Shown piece by piece: positions 32,580 through 44,252 of a DNA stretch of 64,000 bases (within the stretch, counting starts at the first letter, position 1; each line of letters begins with the position of its first letter). Location of the stretch: contig JAPVLO010001011.1 of NCBI GenBank assembly GCA_027257055.1, positions 1 through 64,000 on the forward strand, read 5' to 3'. The notes under the pieces were generated by a model that saw only the letters and a program-made list of their open reading frames with translations, was not told the origin of the DNA and searched no databases. The DNA comes from Cephalopachus bancanus (taxonomy: Eukaryota; Chordata; Mammalia; Primates; Tarsiidae). The translations under genes and the position numbers were made by a program.

Positions 32580-34254
32580 CCTTTTATTATATTCTGGGAA
32601 ACTTGAGCCTGAAAAGTTTTAAAATATATTAATTCAGTCTGTGGCAAATTATCCCTCAAGCAAGCTACAAAAGTCCTTCTGAGGCATGTGTTTGAAGTTG
32701 GGAGCTGTGTGCAAAAGAGAGAAGTGGTGGACAGCTGTCGTTTCTATGATGGACAAATCCAGAAGTCTTTCTTCAGCCAAAACCAAATTCCTGAAAACCC
32801 TGACCACCCCTCCCCCACCTACAGGACAGAGTGGTCATCTTTGTTGTTGTTTTTTCCCTGAGAAAGTTTGAGTGCTGCCTAATTTAGGGGCTCTCTGCAT
32901 TTTTTCTTCCTTATCATAATAAAACTAAAATCCTTGCTCTATGCAAAGTTCTTATGGTAGATGTTTCATTTCTAAACTTAACATATACTAAATAATACAT
33001 TTTATTATCATTTCGGTTGAATCTGTCCATCATGAAAACATTGATCAATTAAAATGATTCAACATGAATTACCCAGGTCTGCAACTTTTACTTCAATTTC
33101 TTAATTCTGCAGTCTTAAGATTATGTGATTATTAGAACACTCAAAAATTGAAAATGTATGTTATTTTACTTCATTAATAACATTCAGGGTTTTTTAAAGC
33201 ATATAACTACATGTAATTATTTAAACAAAAGTTTATTTGCATGCATCTTAATATGAAGGCCTGAGAAAATATATGCTCTTTCTCTAAAATGAACTAATTA
33301 TTTACCTGAGATATGCTTTGCAAAAAATTAAAGTCAATTCCCTTTCAATTTCAGTTTTCATTCTTTTATCAACTGAAAATGCTAATTCAACCAAACGGCT
33401 TTATCTTTGCCTTTAGGAATTGTTTACGGAATGCTGACAGTTAATTTGGGGGTCTTGAGTGTGAGATAACAGTTAATCAATTTATCTGTGAACTGTGAGG
33501 TTTTCAGGTTTTGATCAATGTCATTCACTAGTCTCTGCCCCATGCTCATTCCAGTTTCAAAGACAATTTACCTTCATAATATTTGAGCCTGAAAGCATTG
33601 AGTTTATTAGAATTGATTTTCTTTCCGGGTTGATCTTCTAAAATACTTTAGTTGGTCATTTTTCACTACTGCATTATGAGATTTTCATGCATCTGGCATG
33701 TATTTATTGAGTGCTTGGGCGTCACTGCTATGGCCCATGTTTGCTGTTAAGGATGAAAACTGTATTTATTTTGGTGGGGCTTACTGAAGAGGTAGCCAAG
33801 GCTAGAAGAGAAAGACCAGCTTGTGCAGTTCTAACAATTGTTTGCCTGCTCACATGGTTCAATTGCAAATGTGGTTTCAGCAACAACAGAAAACGCTAAT
33901 TCTGAATTATTGATACATTAAAATATATTACTGGCTACTTGGAACCTGTGAGCTGAGTTAATCAATAATCCACTCACATTGCACAAGACCTGCTCTATGT
34001 TATTCTCATCTCCAGGTATTTAAATAATTCAAAAGAAAGGCTTCCTGTGAATGTATCTGGCCATTGAACAAGTTGGAAAAATATAGGCCAAAATGTTTCA
34101 GGAAACTTAATCTTTACAACTTATGAATGACTGTTCTTTCTCATTTTTCTTTATATTAGTTATTTTATGTTACATGGTTGTTGTTAAATGTTATGTTCTA
34201 TCATAATAATACACATAATTTGCAATAATATCAATTAAAAAGGAAAGAAATGAA

Positions 34255-34440
34255 TGTTTTTTCAATCCACCATGTATCAGACACTGCCCTGACCACTTTA
34301 TAAGCAAGTTATCAGTTACTCTTTTCAACAATACTGCAAAATAGGTATTGTTGGGCCCATTTTAAAGATTAGGAAACTAGCAATGAGAAACTTTAAGAAT
34401 AAAATCGTGCAATGTGACTACCAAGGCAGCAAACCCAGAT
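34255..34440 (-). mobile_element. MIR SINE, antisense
   Basis: 'catgtatcagacactgccct', 'caatactgcaaaataggtat', 'cccattttaaagattaggaa' and 'cagcaaacccagatctgtcc' follow the MIR in antisense. Confidence 0.7.
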
Positions 34441-34681
34441 CTGTCCCCTGTTTCACAAAAGCACTTTTAAGCACACTTCTCGATTGCTCCTTTACCACTC
34501 ATGTCTTTCTTTCCAAATTCCATACCAATTAAAAATTCCCTATAGTATTTGTTAGTGCTTTCAGAAAATCTCCCTTGACCGTTTCAGTTGGTTCCCTGAC
34601 TTCATTTCTGATCAGAGAGCCAGCATATATAAATATGAATTGGACAGGCACTATACATATTTATGTGTCAAAATTACTTTT

Positions 34682-34797
34682 GAAATATTAAGGTGGGAGG
34701 CACACCTCATCAACAATGGTACCTGCATAATGAACATTTGTATACCTAACCCCACATCTTTAAAATAAAAAAACTTTAAAAGAAGAAATATTAAGGT
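34682..34797. repeat. TSD pair around a very short L1
   Basis: The 13-bp repeat 'gaaatattaaggt' at 34682-34694 is repeated exactly at 34785-34797. Confidence 0.9.
34695..34784 (+). mobile_element. Very short (about 90 bp) L1 insertion, sense
   Basis: 'gggaggcacacctcatcaac', 'aatggtacctgcataatgaa' and 'tatacctaaccccacatctt' plus an A-rich tail equal the last bases of the lineage-specific L1 3' UTR (compare 53768-53870). It lacks the 'tgaattgtac' segment seen in the longer copy. Confidence 0.9.
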
Positions 34798-35244
34798 AGA
34801 AAGAACATATTGGATTAAAATGTAGACTCCAGTATATTAGATTTGCTCAGTTAAGGGAAATGACAAGTAAATTTGGTCTGGTTTTCGTCCACACCTGCCC
34901 TGGATTTCACCGGTTATCCAGTAGGGAGCCCCAGCCTGCCTGCACACTGTGATGTATTTGGTTTTTCTCTGTCTGTTTAGAGATCTAAGTTTCCAAACCG
35001 CTGGGCCTCACTTTCTGCTTTCAGCAGGTGAGCAGAGGAAAGGATGGAGTTGTAGAAACCTGTGAAATGCATCCCCTGAACCCATCAGAAGCTACTGGTT
35101 AAGGAAAAGAAAATCATAGCACATCATTAATAAAAAGACTTTGAAATTTGTATTGATGCATTAGTTTGGTACATTCATAGTACAATCATTAATTTACCTC
35201 AACACACTTATTTCGTCAGCACTATCTATCCAGTTGTCTTGTGC
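34798..35244. other. Unique sequence, no gene seen
   Basis: No repeat or gene recognised. Confidence 0.4.
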
Positions 35245-35712
35245 ATTGGTTTTCTATGGCTTCTGTAACAAATTACCACAAATTTATTAAGTATGTAAGC
35301 AATACAAATGTACTTTATTACATTACTAGAGGTCTGAAGGCCAAAGTGGGTCTAAAATCAAGATGTCAGCAGGACTGCATGCCTTCTGAAGGCTCAAGGG
35401 GAGATTCTGTTTCCTCCTTCTCCAGCTACCAGAGGTCACCGGCATTCCTTGGCTCGTGGCCCTGCATGCTTCCCACCTCTGCTTCATTTATCACATTGCC
35501 TTCTCTGACTCTGACTCTTCTGCCTTCCTCTTTCCATTATAAGGATCTGTGCAATTACATTGGGCCATCATGAGAACCCAAGGAATCTTCCCATCTTAAC
35601 ATCCCTAACCACATCTGCAAAATCCCCTTTGCTATGTAATATAACATATTCATACGTTTGGGAGATTAGAACATGGACATCTTTGGGGAGCATTGTTCTG
35701 ACTGCCACACCT
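35245..35712 (+). mobile_element. Old LTR-like repeat, probably MaLR type
   Basis: 'ttctatggcttctgtaacaa', 'attaccacaaatttattaag', 'aaaatcaagatgtcagcagg', 'cattccttggctcgtggccc' and 'attacattgggccatcatga', ending 'cattgttctgactgccacac'. The order is that of a common old mammalian LTR. The open frame at 35241-35573 lies inside it. Confidence 0.6.
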
Positions 35713-35769
35713 TTTTTCATATTTCTTTATATCTACTTGATCTTTATGTATTCCTTGATCTTGTAGCAG

Positions 35770-36130
35770 TGGGGAGGCACGGAAAGGTTTCAAGTGAAGA
35801 GGTGAAATGATCAAATTTCCATGTTAGAAAGCTCACTGAGAGAGCTCCATAGAGACAGAGGTTCAACTAGGATGCCGATTGGAATGCAGGGGAAAGAGGT
35901 CAACTTGACTTATGACAGAGTCTGTAGAAGAAAGAACAGAAAAGTGTTTGAGAGATATTAAAGAGAGTGAATTGGCAGGACAGTTGAAAGGAAGAGGTTT
36001 ATGTCTTGGCTATCTTGGGTGAATGATGGGGAGGTAGAGAGGATTGATGACTCTGAGAACATGTGTATACCCTTCTCTAGGAGCTGGGGCTACAACATGG
36101 ACCAGAAACACCTCTTTCCCCAGGTAGCTC
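35770..36130 (-). mobile_element. L2 fragment, antisense
   Basis: 'ggaaaggtttcaagtgaaga', 'ggtgaaatgatcaaatttcc' and 'gaatgatggggaggtagag' follow antisense L2. Diverged. Confidence 0.45.
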
Positions 36131-36149
36131 AAAACCCATCTTTGAAGAT

Positions 36150-36415
36150 GCCAGTAATAATAATAGGAATAACTCATATTTATTGAATGCTTTATCTTCT
36201 TCCAAGGGCACTACATTTAATCTTCATACTAACCTTCTTAGATAGTAGTATCATTAGTAACCCTTTTTTCAGATGAGGAAACTGAGGCAAAGAGCGGTTA
36301 TATGATTTGCCCCAGGTCATGCAATTTGCAAAAGGGAGAGAAGGGATTTGAAGTCAGGTAGTCTGGCTCCAGGGACTATGGTTTTAATTCTTACACTCTA
36401 CTACCTTGCTAAACA
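36150..36415 (-). mobile_element. MIR SINE, antisense
   Basis: 'cagatgaggaaactgaggca', 'aagagcggttatatgatttg', 'ccccaggtcatgcaatttgc' and 'gtagtctggctccaggga' are the MIR in antisense. Well preserved. Confidence 0.85.
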
Positions 36416-37469
36416 ACTAGTTATGTTACGGGATATTAAGTAGGAGAGTCATCTGTACATTTCCATGGGGAGGCAGGCCACAGGGTTGGCAATTAATGCT
36501 ATAAGATAAACTGAATTTTTCTGAGACAAATATCTGTAGACTCCTGGCCATCAGTATGGTGTGATTCATGATAAAATATAGCATTTATATGGAGCATTAG
36601 ACTGGACATAAGGGTAAAATTAGAGAAAGCTCTTATTTCCCTGTTCTCTAAGAATTTATAACTGCGCTGAGAAAACCATGTTGCAATCATAAAACAGATA
36701 GATGATCAAAAACGAAATAGCTCCAAAGCCCTCTGAATAAATATGAAGAGAGAATATAGTTCTTTTCTAAAAGAGAGTGGGAAAGAGCAAGGCAACGAGA
36801 AGGTCAAGATGATGGGATGCAGGTGCACTGGGTACATTCAGTGAAGGACTCAATCACCCTGCTTTGCAAGCATTCTCCCATTTAATCCTTCCAAGGACAC
36901 TAGAAAATAATAACAGAGTGAAATTTGAACCCCAAGGCCTCTTACTTTGCTATGTGTGTATTTAAAGAATGTTAGGACAGACCTCCCCTTAAAGAAAAAA
37001 TTCTAAATGCCTCAGGAATTCTAAAATGATGTTTACATTTTTAAAGGTCTTGGTACATTGACATGGTTGTTCCTCATTGTTGTTGTCATTGATTAGCTGT
37101 TGGGTGCAGCTGCCTGTGTGTGTGTAAAGATTTGAGTATCACTCAATGTAGGTGGTCTTTAATAACAATCATCCTTGCCAAGAAAGAGAGATGTAAACTT
37201 CTTTTTTACGTTCTCTTTTTATGTTCTTTAAACTCTTCTGTAATCTTTGTCGAAGCTATAATATGAAACTATAGAATGTTTGCCTATGGGTTCTAAAAAA
37301 AGAGGCATAAATTTCTTACCAAGAGATGTTCTCAAGAGAAATGCAGGATTTTTTTGTTCTTTTATAACTAGATAACCAGGAAGATATGAGACCTTGCCAC
37401 TTGAGTTTTCCTTTTTATAAATGCTATAAGAATATGCAGCATGCAGCAATACTTCTTAAAATCCTGTTT
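36416..37469. other. Mostly unique; weak MIR/L2 traces
   Basis: A MIR-like trace ('tcccatttaatccttccaag') lies at about 36860-36960. No gene is seen. Confidence 0.4.
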
Positions 37470-37620
37470 TACTCTCTCTTCAACTTATCTCATTTCCTTA
37501 GTATTTACTCAAATGTGTCCTTCTCATTGAGGCCTTCCCTGACCATCCTTATATCAACTTTCACTTCCTCTCACTCTGCCTTTGTATTTATAAATTTTGT
37601 TAAATGCCTGTGACAATTAC
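37470..37620 (+). mobile_element. L2 fragment, sense
   Basis: 'tactcaaatgtgtccttctc' and 'attgaggccttccctgacca' match the L2 3' region. The open frame at 37386-37613 reads through it by chance. Confidence 0.7.
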
Positions 37621-37719
37621 GGAGAAGTTAATATTATTCAAAAATACATAAATATATATGCTCATTTAAGTCCCTGGTTATATGATATCAATGGTTCTCA
37701 AAATTTTTAGTGTCAGGAA

Positions 37720-38355
37720 CTCTTGTAAAATTTTATTTTATTTTAGATTCAAGGGGTACATGTGCAGGTTTGTTACATAGGTATATTGCATGATGGTGAG
37801 GTTTGGGCTTCTAATGAGCTGCCCCCAAAGTGGTAAGCATGATACTCAATGGGTGGATTTTCAAGCCTTATTTCCCCTCCCTCCCCACTTTAGTAGTTTC
37901 CAGTGTCTGTTGTTCCCATCCTTGTGCCTGTGTGTGCCCCCTGTTTAGCTCCCACTTATGTGTGAGAACGTGTTGTATTCAGTTTTCTATTTCTGTGATA
38001 ACTTGCTTAGAATGATGACCTCCAGCTGCATCCATATTGCTGCGAATGACAAGATTTTGTTATTTTTTATGGCTGCACGGTATTCCATGGTGTATATGTA
38101 CCACATTTTCTTTATCCAATCCACCACTGATGGGCATCTGGGTTGGTTCCATGTCTTTGCTATTGTGAATAGTGCTGTGATAAACACTGTGCAGATGTCA
38201 TCTTAGTAGAGCAATTATGATTCTTTGGGTATATACCCAGAAGTGGGATTGCTGGGCCAAATGGTAAATCTATTTTTAGTTATTTGAAAAATCTTCAAAC
38301 TTCTTCCCACAGGGGTTGAACTAGCTTACATTCCCACCAACAGTATCTGAGCTTT
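37720..38355 (-). mobile_element. L1P (human-like) 3' end, antisense
   Basis: 'ggggtacatgtgcaggtttg', 'ttacataggtatattgcatg', 'ttagctcccacttatgtgtg', then 'gtattccatggtgtatatgt' and 'gggtatatacccagaagtgg'. This is the primate L1P 3' UTR plus the ORF2 end, truncated near 38355. It differs from the lineage-specific L1 and is probably older. The minus-strand frame 37987-38187 is ORF2 C-terminal text. Confidence 0.9.
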
Positions 38356-41300
38356 CCCTTTTCTTAAGTTTGCTTTTAATTTATGTAACAGAAAGATTTA
38401 TTTAACCTTTCCTACTGGATGTGTATTTAACAAATAATTATTTGGTATCTTCTCTGTGATGAGCACACATTTGACTCCATTTGTTCATTGCAATTTTTGT
38501 TAGGAAAGACCCTATTCACAATAGAGGAAAATTCTCAGAGAATGGCACCGCCAGATTCGAATTCCTGGCTTCTGTCTCTTAACCCTTAAACTACTTAGCT
38601 AAGACAGTTGTTCAAAGCTGCTAAGGAAAGACTCCATATTTTTCATTTGAAACAGCAAACATGGAGAGTTTGGCTATATCCCCATGGCCCAAGGTAGGCA
38701 CATTCTGGGGGCAGTTATCTCTATGTTAAAACCAACATTCCTATTTATCAAGATAATCTGCAGTTTGCCTTAAAGATAGAGAGGGGATTTCAAAGTTCAT
38801 TTGTTACCCTCTGAAATTGTATAATTTGCTTTAAAGTGAGAATTCTAAAAATATGACATGTACTTAATAGTTTGCTAGCCAATCCCTGAAAGATTTATAT
38901 TCAAGGTAACACCTGTTCAGGTATACATGCTGCTTACCTGTGTGTTGGCAAAAACACTTTCTGTGAATCTTCTAAATGCCCTAACCCAGGATGACTTTAC
39001 CAAAACTCATGACAAGAAGGGAATAGAGCTAGAATTATCAACCCACAGTATCTGACCCTGAATTCAATGCTGAGAGTAAGTCGCAATTAGTTTTAATAGA
39101 AAATAATATGTAATTACTGACAGGTGACTTTGAGGCAAGGGAAAATATCATTTAAAAGAATGTTTTTAGTGATATATTGCCTAAGCATGATATTATTATG
39201 CAAGTTTAACAACAATGCTTGAAGGTGAGAACTGAGTATCAAAGTGAAAGGGAAAATTTGTTCAGATTTATTCATCCACCACCAGGTAATCAAACATGTC
39301 CTAGTGTGTGTTAGATTTCCAAGACTAATGGAAAAAAACCCTAAAATCCACCGTGGAAGCCTAAATAAATACTATTATTAATATGCCAATAAGAGCTGCA
39401 AAGAAGAATAGCGTGAGCCCTAAATGAAAAAATATTTTATTCAATAAGTTTCCAATACAAAGTTTGAAAATCTTTATATCACAGCAATACAGCATTATTC
39501 TTTCCTATAATTAGGTATCTTCTTTCCTATCACAAGGATAAATTAGTGCTTTATTTTTGCAAATTCACAAATCTATTAAGGTAATCAATAAATTTAATTT
39601 CCATATGTATGTGTAACTTCAAATGTATAGAGGCTTGAAGCTGCTTCAAACACAAACTTTCTCACTGAACTTTATTTGATAATATCTATTCCTTCACCAC
39701 ATAATAACAAAAGCAGACATTCTAAAACTTCTTCTAAGTAAAAGATAATCATCCATCTTTTTAAATTATGTGAACTTTCCCTTAATTGTAAAGCACTGTG
39801 TAGACTTAAGAAAAGTGTGGGAAATTGGAACATAATTGGAATATAATAGGCATTTAAGCCTTATATTTTCATAACAAAACTATCTTAAATTAAAATAAAA
39901 ATGATATGTAAATGGATTTGTTTAGCTAAGTGTGAGCAGAAGGGCTGTAAAGATATCACCATGTATTAGAATGACATGAATAATTTATTTTATAATGTAA
40001 AACCTAATAAAGATTTAATGATCACCCATAAGCCTTTAAAATTATGTGGATAATAGCACTACAGTGGGCAAATAGAGACAGCTATTACAACTCTAACAAA
40101 AATGATGTTTATAACTCTTTGTATGTTACTTTTTGGAAAGGGTGAGTCACAGAATGATGCAATAAATGATTGCAAAGAAGGTTCTGTCTCCAGATGCCTA
40201 TTCAGTGAATTCTCGAGCTTAAGCTTCTTTTCTCTAAAACCATGCAGTATTCGCCCTTGGAACTGGACTAACCATTTTCTGATTTATGCATTTAATGATT
40301 TCAATATAAGGAATAACTTTAGTGAAGAAAAATTATCTTGGAGGCTTAATTTTCTACAACTAGTGTTGCCCTGTTGCTTTTCATTCCATTTGAATGCATG
40401 CTATGGAGTAGTTGAGTTAAATCCATGGCATCTTGGTTATTCTTCATGGATGAGTTCCAGTTCTTTGGGTAATAGAACTGAAGGCTCATAAGATGCTGTG
40501 TATCAGCAATGAAACAATTAATCTTTGAGAAGCTTTGGGGAAATTAGTCAAGCAGCGAATTAATCATTGTGATTCTGGTCCTCCTTCACAAATGCTAGTT
40601 CTCCAAAAGGACTCCCACCCCCACCCCTATTCGTGGTGCTCTTATTAAAGATATAAAATTTCATAAAACTTTAGTAAAACATTATAAATTCTCTTTGTGT
40701 GCAATACAACTGGTATTTTTTCCAGACATGTATTTCCATAATTAAACGTCCTAAAATACAAATCCCATTATTATTTGTTATGTCTAGTCAGTAATTAGAC
40801 CTCAGCTGGTAGGGCAATTTCAGAACAGAGTTTACCAATTTACATACTAATCCAGTAGAGTCTGGTGGGACATGATTAGCATAGATTCAGTCAACATCTT
40901 AATTAGCCCTAATCCCAGCATGCACTCTGAGGTGCCTCGCCCAACCCCCACCCTTGTGGGTACTGCTTAGCTGACTTCTTTTTTCTTCAACAAATTCGCG
41001 CACTTCCAAGTATGTTTTCCAGTTTTCACAGATGAGATGGTTACATCTCAAAGTGGTATGCCAGGGAAGACATTTTGTGTAAAGCCCTGGAAATGTGAGA
41101 AATCTGGCCAGGCAAGTGATGCGTACACGAATCTGAAGCAAATTCAAAGTACCAGAATGTGTTCTAGAATGTTAGAATGTACCCACTCCCCTGCCCTGCC
41201 CCAAGCTCTAGAAAGCAAGGTATGTAAGCTATCCCAAACCTGTCAGAATCTTGCCTATTTTCTAAGACTACCAGAGAAGGATATTCCTTGTTCCCATCCG

Positions 41301-41465
41301 TGATCAGCAGCCCATTTCATCACTTGCCAATGTTCATGTCAGGAAATTTCTTATCCTCCATCTTGCATGTTTAAGCCCCTTGCCTTTCTGTCCAGCCATA
41401 GTAGAAACAGAGAATAGGTGCCACCTATGAACAACTCTTCATGTAGCTGAAGGCGTAATTAAATT
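38356..41465. other. Repeat-poor unique block of about 3.1 kb
   Basis: No repeat is recognised. The largest open frame (40102-40491, 129 codons) has no recognisable domain, no Kozak-like start and no splice context that I can defend. I do not call a gene. Confidence 0.4.
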
Positions 41466-41985
41466 ATCTCCTTTACCTTCTCTTCTTCAGGCTGGATTTT
41501 TCCAGCTCCTTGACTTTCCTCTGAGGTCCCTTTTTTTCAACTCTTTGATAGTCTTTTTTTGGTGTTCCTCTGAACTCTCTCCAAGTTCCCCATTTTCCTC
41601 TTTAATTGTGATGCTCAGAACTGGGCTGAGTACTTTTGAAATAGTTTGAATGGCCAGATTTCCTCAAGATAAATATCCAATACTTTAGTGTACCTCCATA
41701 TCCAATTTACTTCTAGAATCAGTGCTTGTTATTAGTTAGCTAGCTTGTTTTGCTGATTCTTTTTCCATTAAAAATAAATCATTTGATGTTTTTATTTATG
41801 CACTATTTCATAACCTAGAAGGATTTCTTCTATTTGCTTTGTAATTTCTTTTGCAGTTTATTAGGGATATTTTGAGTCTCATTTTCAATTTGCAAAGCTA
41901 TAAACTACCGAAATCTCCACTTACATTTGGAGTTGTTTGCAAACTCAATTTGAGCATTGCCAATGAATTATTAAACAATGCAAGG
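41466..41985 (-). mobile_element. Possible CR1/L3 LINE relic
   Basis: 'cagctccttgactttcctct', 'ttcctctgaactctctccaa' and 'gatgctcagaactgggctga' resemble the antisense of a CR1/L3 element ('ctctggacacgctcca', then 'gcccaaaactgaacac'). Very old and uncertain. Confidence 0.4.
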
Positions 41986-42596
41986 TGTTGAGGACCTCAA
42001 TAGAGACTGGGAAGATCTCAAGAGACTATCACATGCTAACGCCTTCAACCCCGCAATTCATCTCTGGTTTTCCTGTTCTCTGCCACTCTTCCTTACTTTT
42101 GGCCTTTGTCTTGTGACATACTCTTTCCCTATTTCCTTCTTGTTTCTTTTTACTCATTCTTTCTCTCTCTTCATCTCTTCCATTTTCACTCAGCACCTTC
42201 CAGCTATCCCTGCTTGAGACTGTTAAAGGAATAAGAGAAACATCTCAAACCATTTTCCTTTCTGGCTTCCTACTCGCTTAACTGAAATCCGGCCATGTAG
42301 GTCACAGATAAGAGCAAGTTGAAAGTACTGACTGAGGATATGATAAACATCAGGTGAAGAAGTAAAGATGGCTACATGAGTCCTGGCTGCCTGGGAGTGC
42401 CAGGCCAGGAAACGTTTGCAGCCCTCTTCTAGCTCAAGACCTTTCTGACCACACAAAAAGAGCTAGCCAGAGTGTTGCTAGGTTCATGTATAAAAGAACC
42501 AGTCAAATTCACCTCCACACTCTTATTTAATTTGCCAGGGGCCAAGCATGAGTTTTAAACTCCAGAAGGTGTTCCAACTTGCCTTAAAAACCATGG
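41986..42596. other. Unique sequence, no gene seen
   Basis: T/C-rich at 42060-42190. No gene recognised. Confidence 0.4.
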
Positions 42597-42895
42597 ATGG
42601 CTGGGTGCGGTGATTCACGCCTGTAATCCCAGTACTTTAGGAGGCTGAGGTGGGAGGATCCTTTGAGCCCAGGAATCTGAGACCAGCCTAGACAACATAG
42701 TGAGACCTTGTCTCTACAAAAAACTAAAAAAAAAAAATTAGCCAGACGTGGTGGTGTGTACCTATAGTCCTAGCTACTTGGGAGGCTGAGGTAGAAGGAT
42801 TACCTAAACCCAGGAACTAGAGGCTGTGGTGAGCCATGATCATGCCACTACACTACCACCTGGGCAACAGAGTCAGACCTCCCACTCAAAAAAAA
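42597..42895 (+). mobile_element. Old dimeric Alu, sense
   Basis: 'ggctgggtgcggtgattcac', 'tttgagcccaggaatctgag', the A-rich linker at 42717-42738, 'ttagccagacgtggtggtgt' and 'gagccatgatcatgccacta'. It has the ordinary AluJ-like linker, unlike the young copies. Confidence 0.9.
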
Positions 42896-43251
42896 ATTCC
42901 AAAAGCTAGGATCTGTATTGATCTCTGTCTAGAGGCTTAAGAATCATTTGGATTATAAAAGATTTACTCATATGTCTTCAGAGATTTTTTGAAGTAGTTG
43001 TACATCTGTGCACAAGAAGCAGGTATGAGGGTTTTGATTCTTGCTATTGAGAATTATGAAAACAGCTTAAGTATCCCATACGGTTGCACCACTTCTTCAA
43101 AGGCTACTGATGGAAGATCAAATGCCAAGGATGATGTTATGATGTTGGGAGTCTCTGTTTGACTAGTTGGTTGATTTTTTTTTTTTTTTAATTTTTGTAT
43201 GGACAATTGAACTTTTGGGGTGTATTTGATACAGGTTGAAGTTTTAAATTT
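42896..43251. other. Unique sequence, no gene seen
   Basis: A poly-T run lies at 43177-43190. Confidence 0.4.
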
Positions 43252-43395
43252 CTGGCTGGGCATGGTAGCTCACATCTGTAATCTCTGCACTTTAGGATGC
43301 TGAGGCAAGAGGATCGCTTGAGACCAGGAGTTCAAGAATAGCCTGGGCAAAATAACAAGACCCCCGTCTGTATTAAAATTAAATTAAAAATTGCT
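43252..43395 (+). mobile_element. Alu left monomer (FLAM-like)
   Basis: 'ctggctgggcatggtagctc', 'gaggatcgcttgagaccagg', 'agttcaagaatagcctggg' and an A/T-rich end. Monomer length, with no right arm. Confidence 0.8.
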
Positions 43396-43639
43396 CGCCA
43401 ATGGGTAGTTTACAATCTAGATGTAGATTAATATCCATATCCTTAATTTCCTTGTTTCCTATTCTAATCCCTGATGGCTTTTCTGAAATCGTGGTATAGC
43501 AAATATACTCTCCCACTTTTTACTTGACCAGACCCAGAAGCATGGCAGAGAAGGAACTTTGAAGTTTAGTAGCTGCCGAGAGCCACCAGAGTGGCTTTGT
43601 GAGCTCAGGTTAAGAAAAGTGATTACAGAGTGAAGTGTA

Positions 43640-44252
43640 AAATGGCCCAGCCACTTCAGAAACAGTCTGGCAGTTCCTCACAAAAGTTAAACACTGAGTT
43701 GCCATGTGATGCTCAGAACTGGGCCGAGGTATATATCCAAGATAAATGAAAATTTATGTCCACACAAAAACGGTTATATGAATGTTCATGGCATCATTAC
43801 TCATAATAGTCAAAAAGTGGAAACAAATTAAATGTCCATCAACTGATGAATGGGTAAATACAATGTAGTATATCTATAAAATGGATTATTTTTCAGCTCT
43901 AAAAAGTATTATTCAACTACTGATACATACTGCATTATGCTAAGTGAAAGAAGTCAGTTACAAAGGATCACATACTGTATGAGTCTACCTACGTAAAATG
44001 TCCAGAATAGGCAAATCCATAGAGATAGAAAGTCAATTATTGGTTGCCAGGGGCTGAGGGTGAAGGGCAGGGGAAAAGGGAGTAATTACTAATGGGTAAA
44101 AAGTTTCTTTTATGTAGAATGAAGCTTTCTAAAATTAGATTGTGGCAATGGTTGCGCAACACTGTGAATATACTTAAAAACGGAATTATACGCATTAAAT
44201 GGATGAATTGTATGGCATGTGAATTGTACCACAATTAAACTGTTTTAAAAAA
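43640..44252 (+). mobile_element. Old L1M 3' end, sense
   Basis: 'atggcccagccacttcagaa', 'catcaactgatgaatgggta', 'cattatgctaagtgaaagaa', 'aatgtccagaataggcaaat' and 'ggttgccaggggctgagggt', ending 'ttgtaccacaattaaactg'. The same 3' UTR type as 51995-52425. Confidence 0.85.

Larger units (their letters stand above)
29651..34254. other. Repeat-poor unique block of about 4.6 kb
   Basis: I recognise no Alu, L1, MIR or DNA transposon in this block. It contains a GC-richer segment with a TATA-like box (31226-31810), a candidate short exon (30715-30738), an alternating purine-pyrimidine run (32523-32579) and an AT-rich segment with homeodomain-like words (33360-34100). The minus-strand open frames at 31132-31479 and 31452-31925 have no recognisable domain. 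Confidence 0.5.

Noticed and set aside
40102..40491. 129-codon open frame on the plus strand
   Set aside because: The translation shows no recognisable motif and composition is like the flanks. No splice sites or promoter context could be defended.
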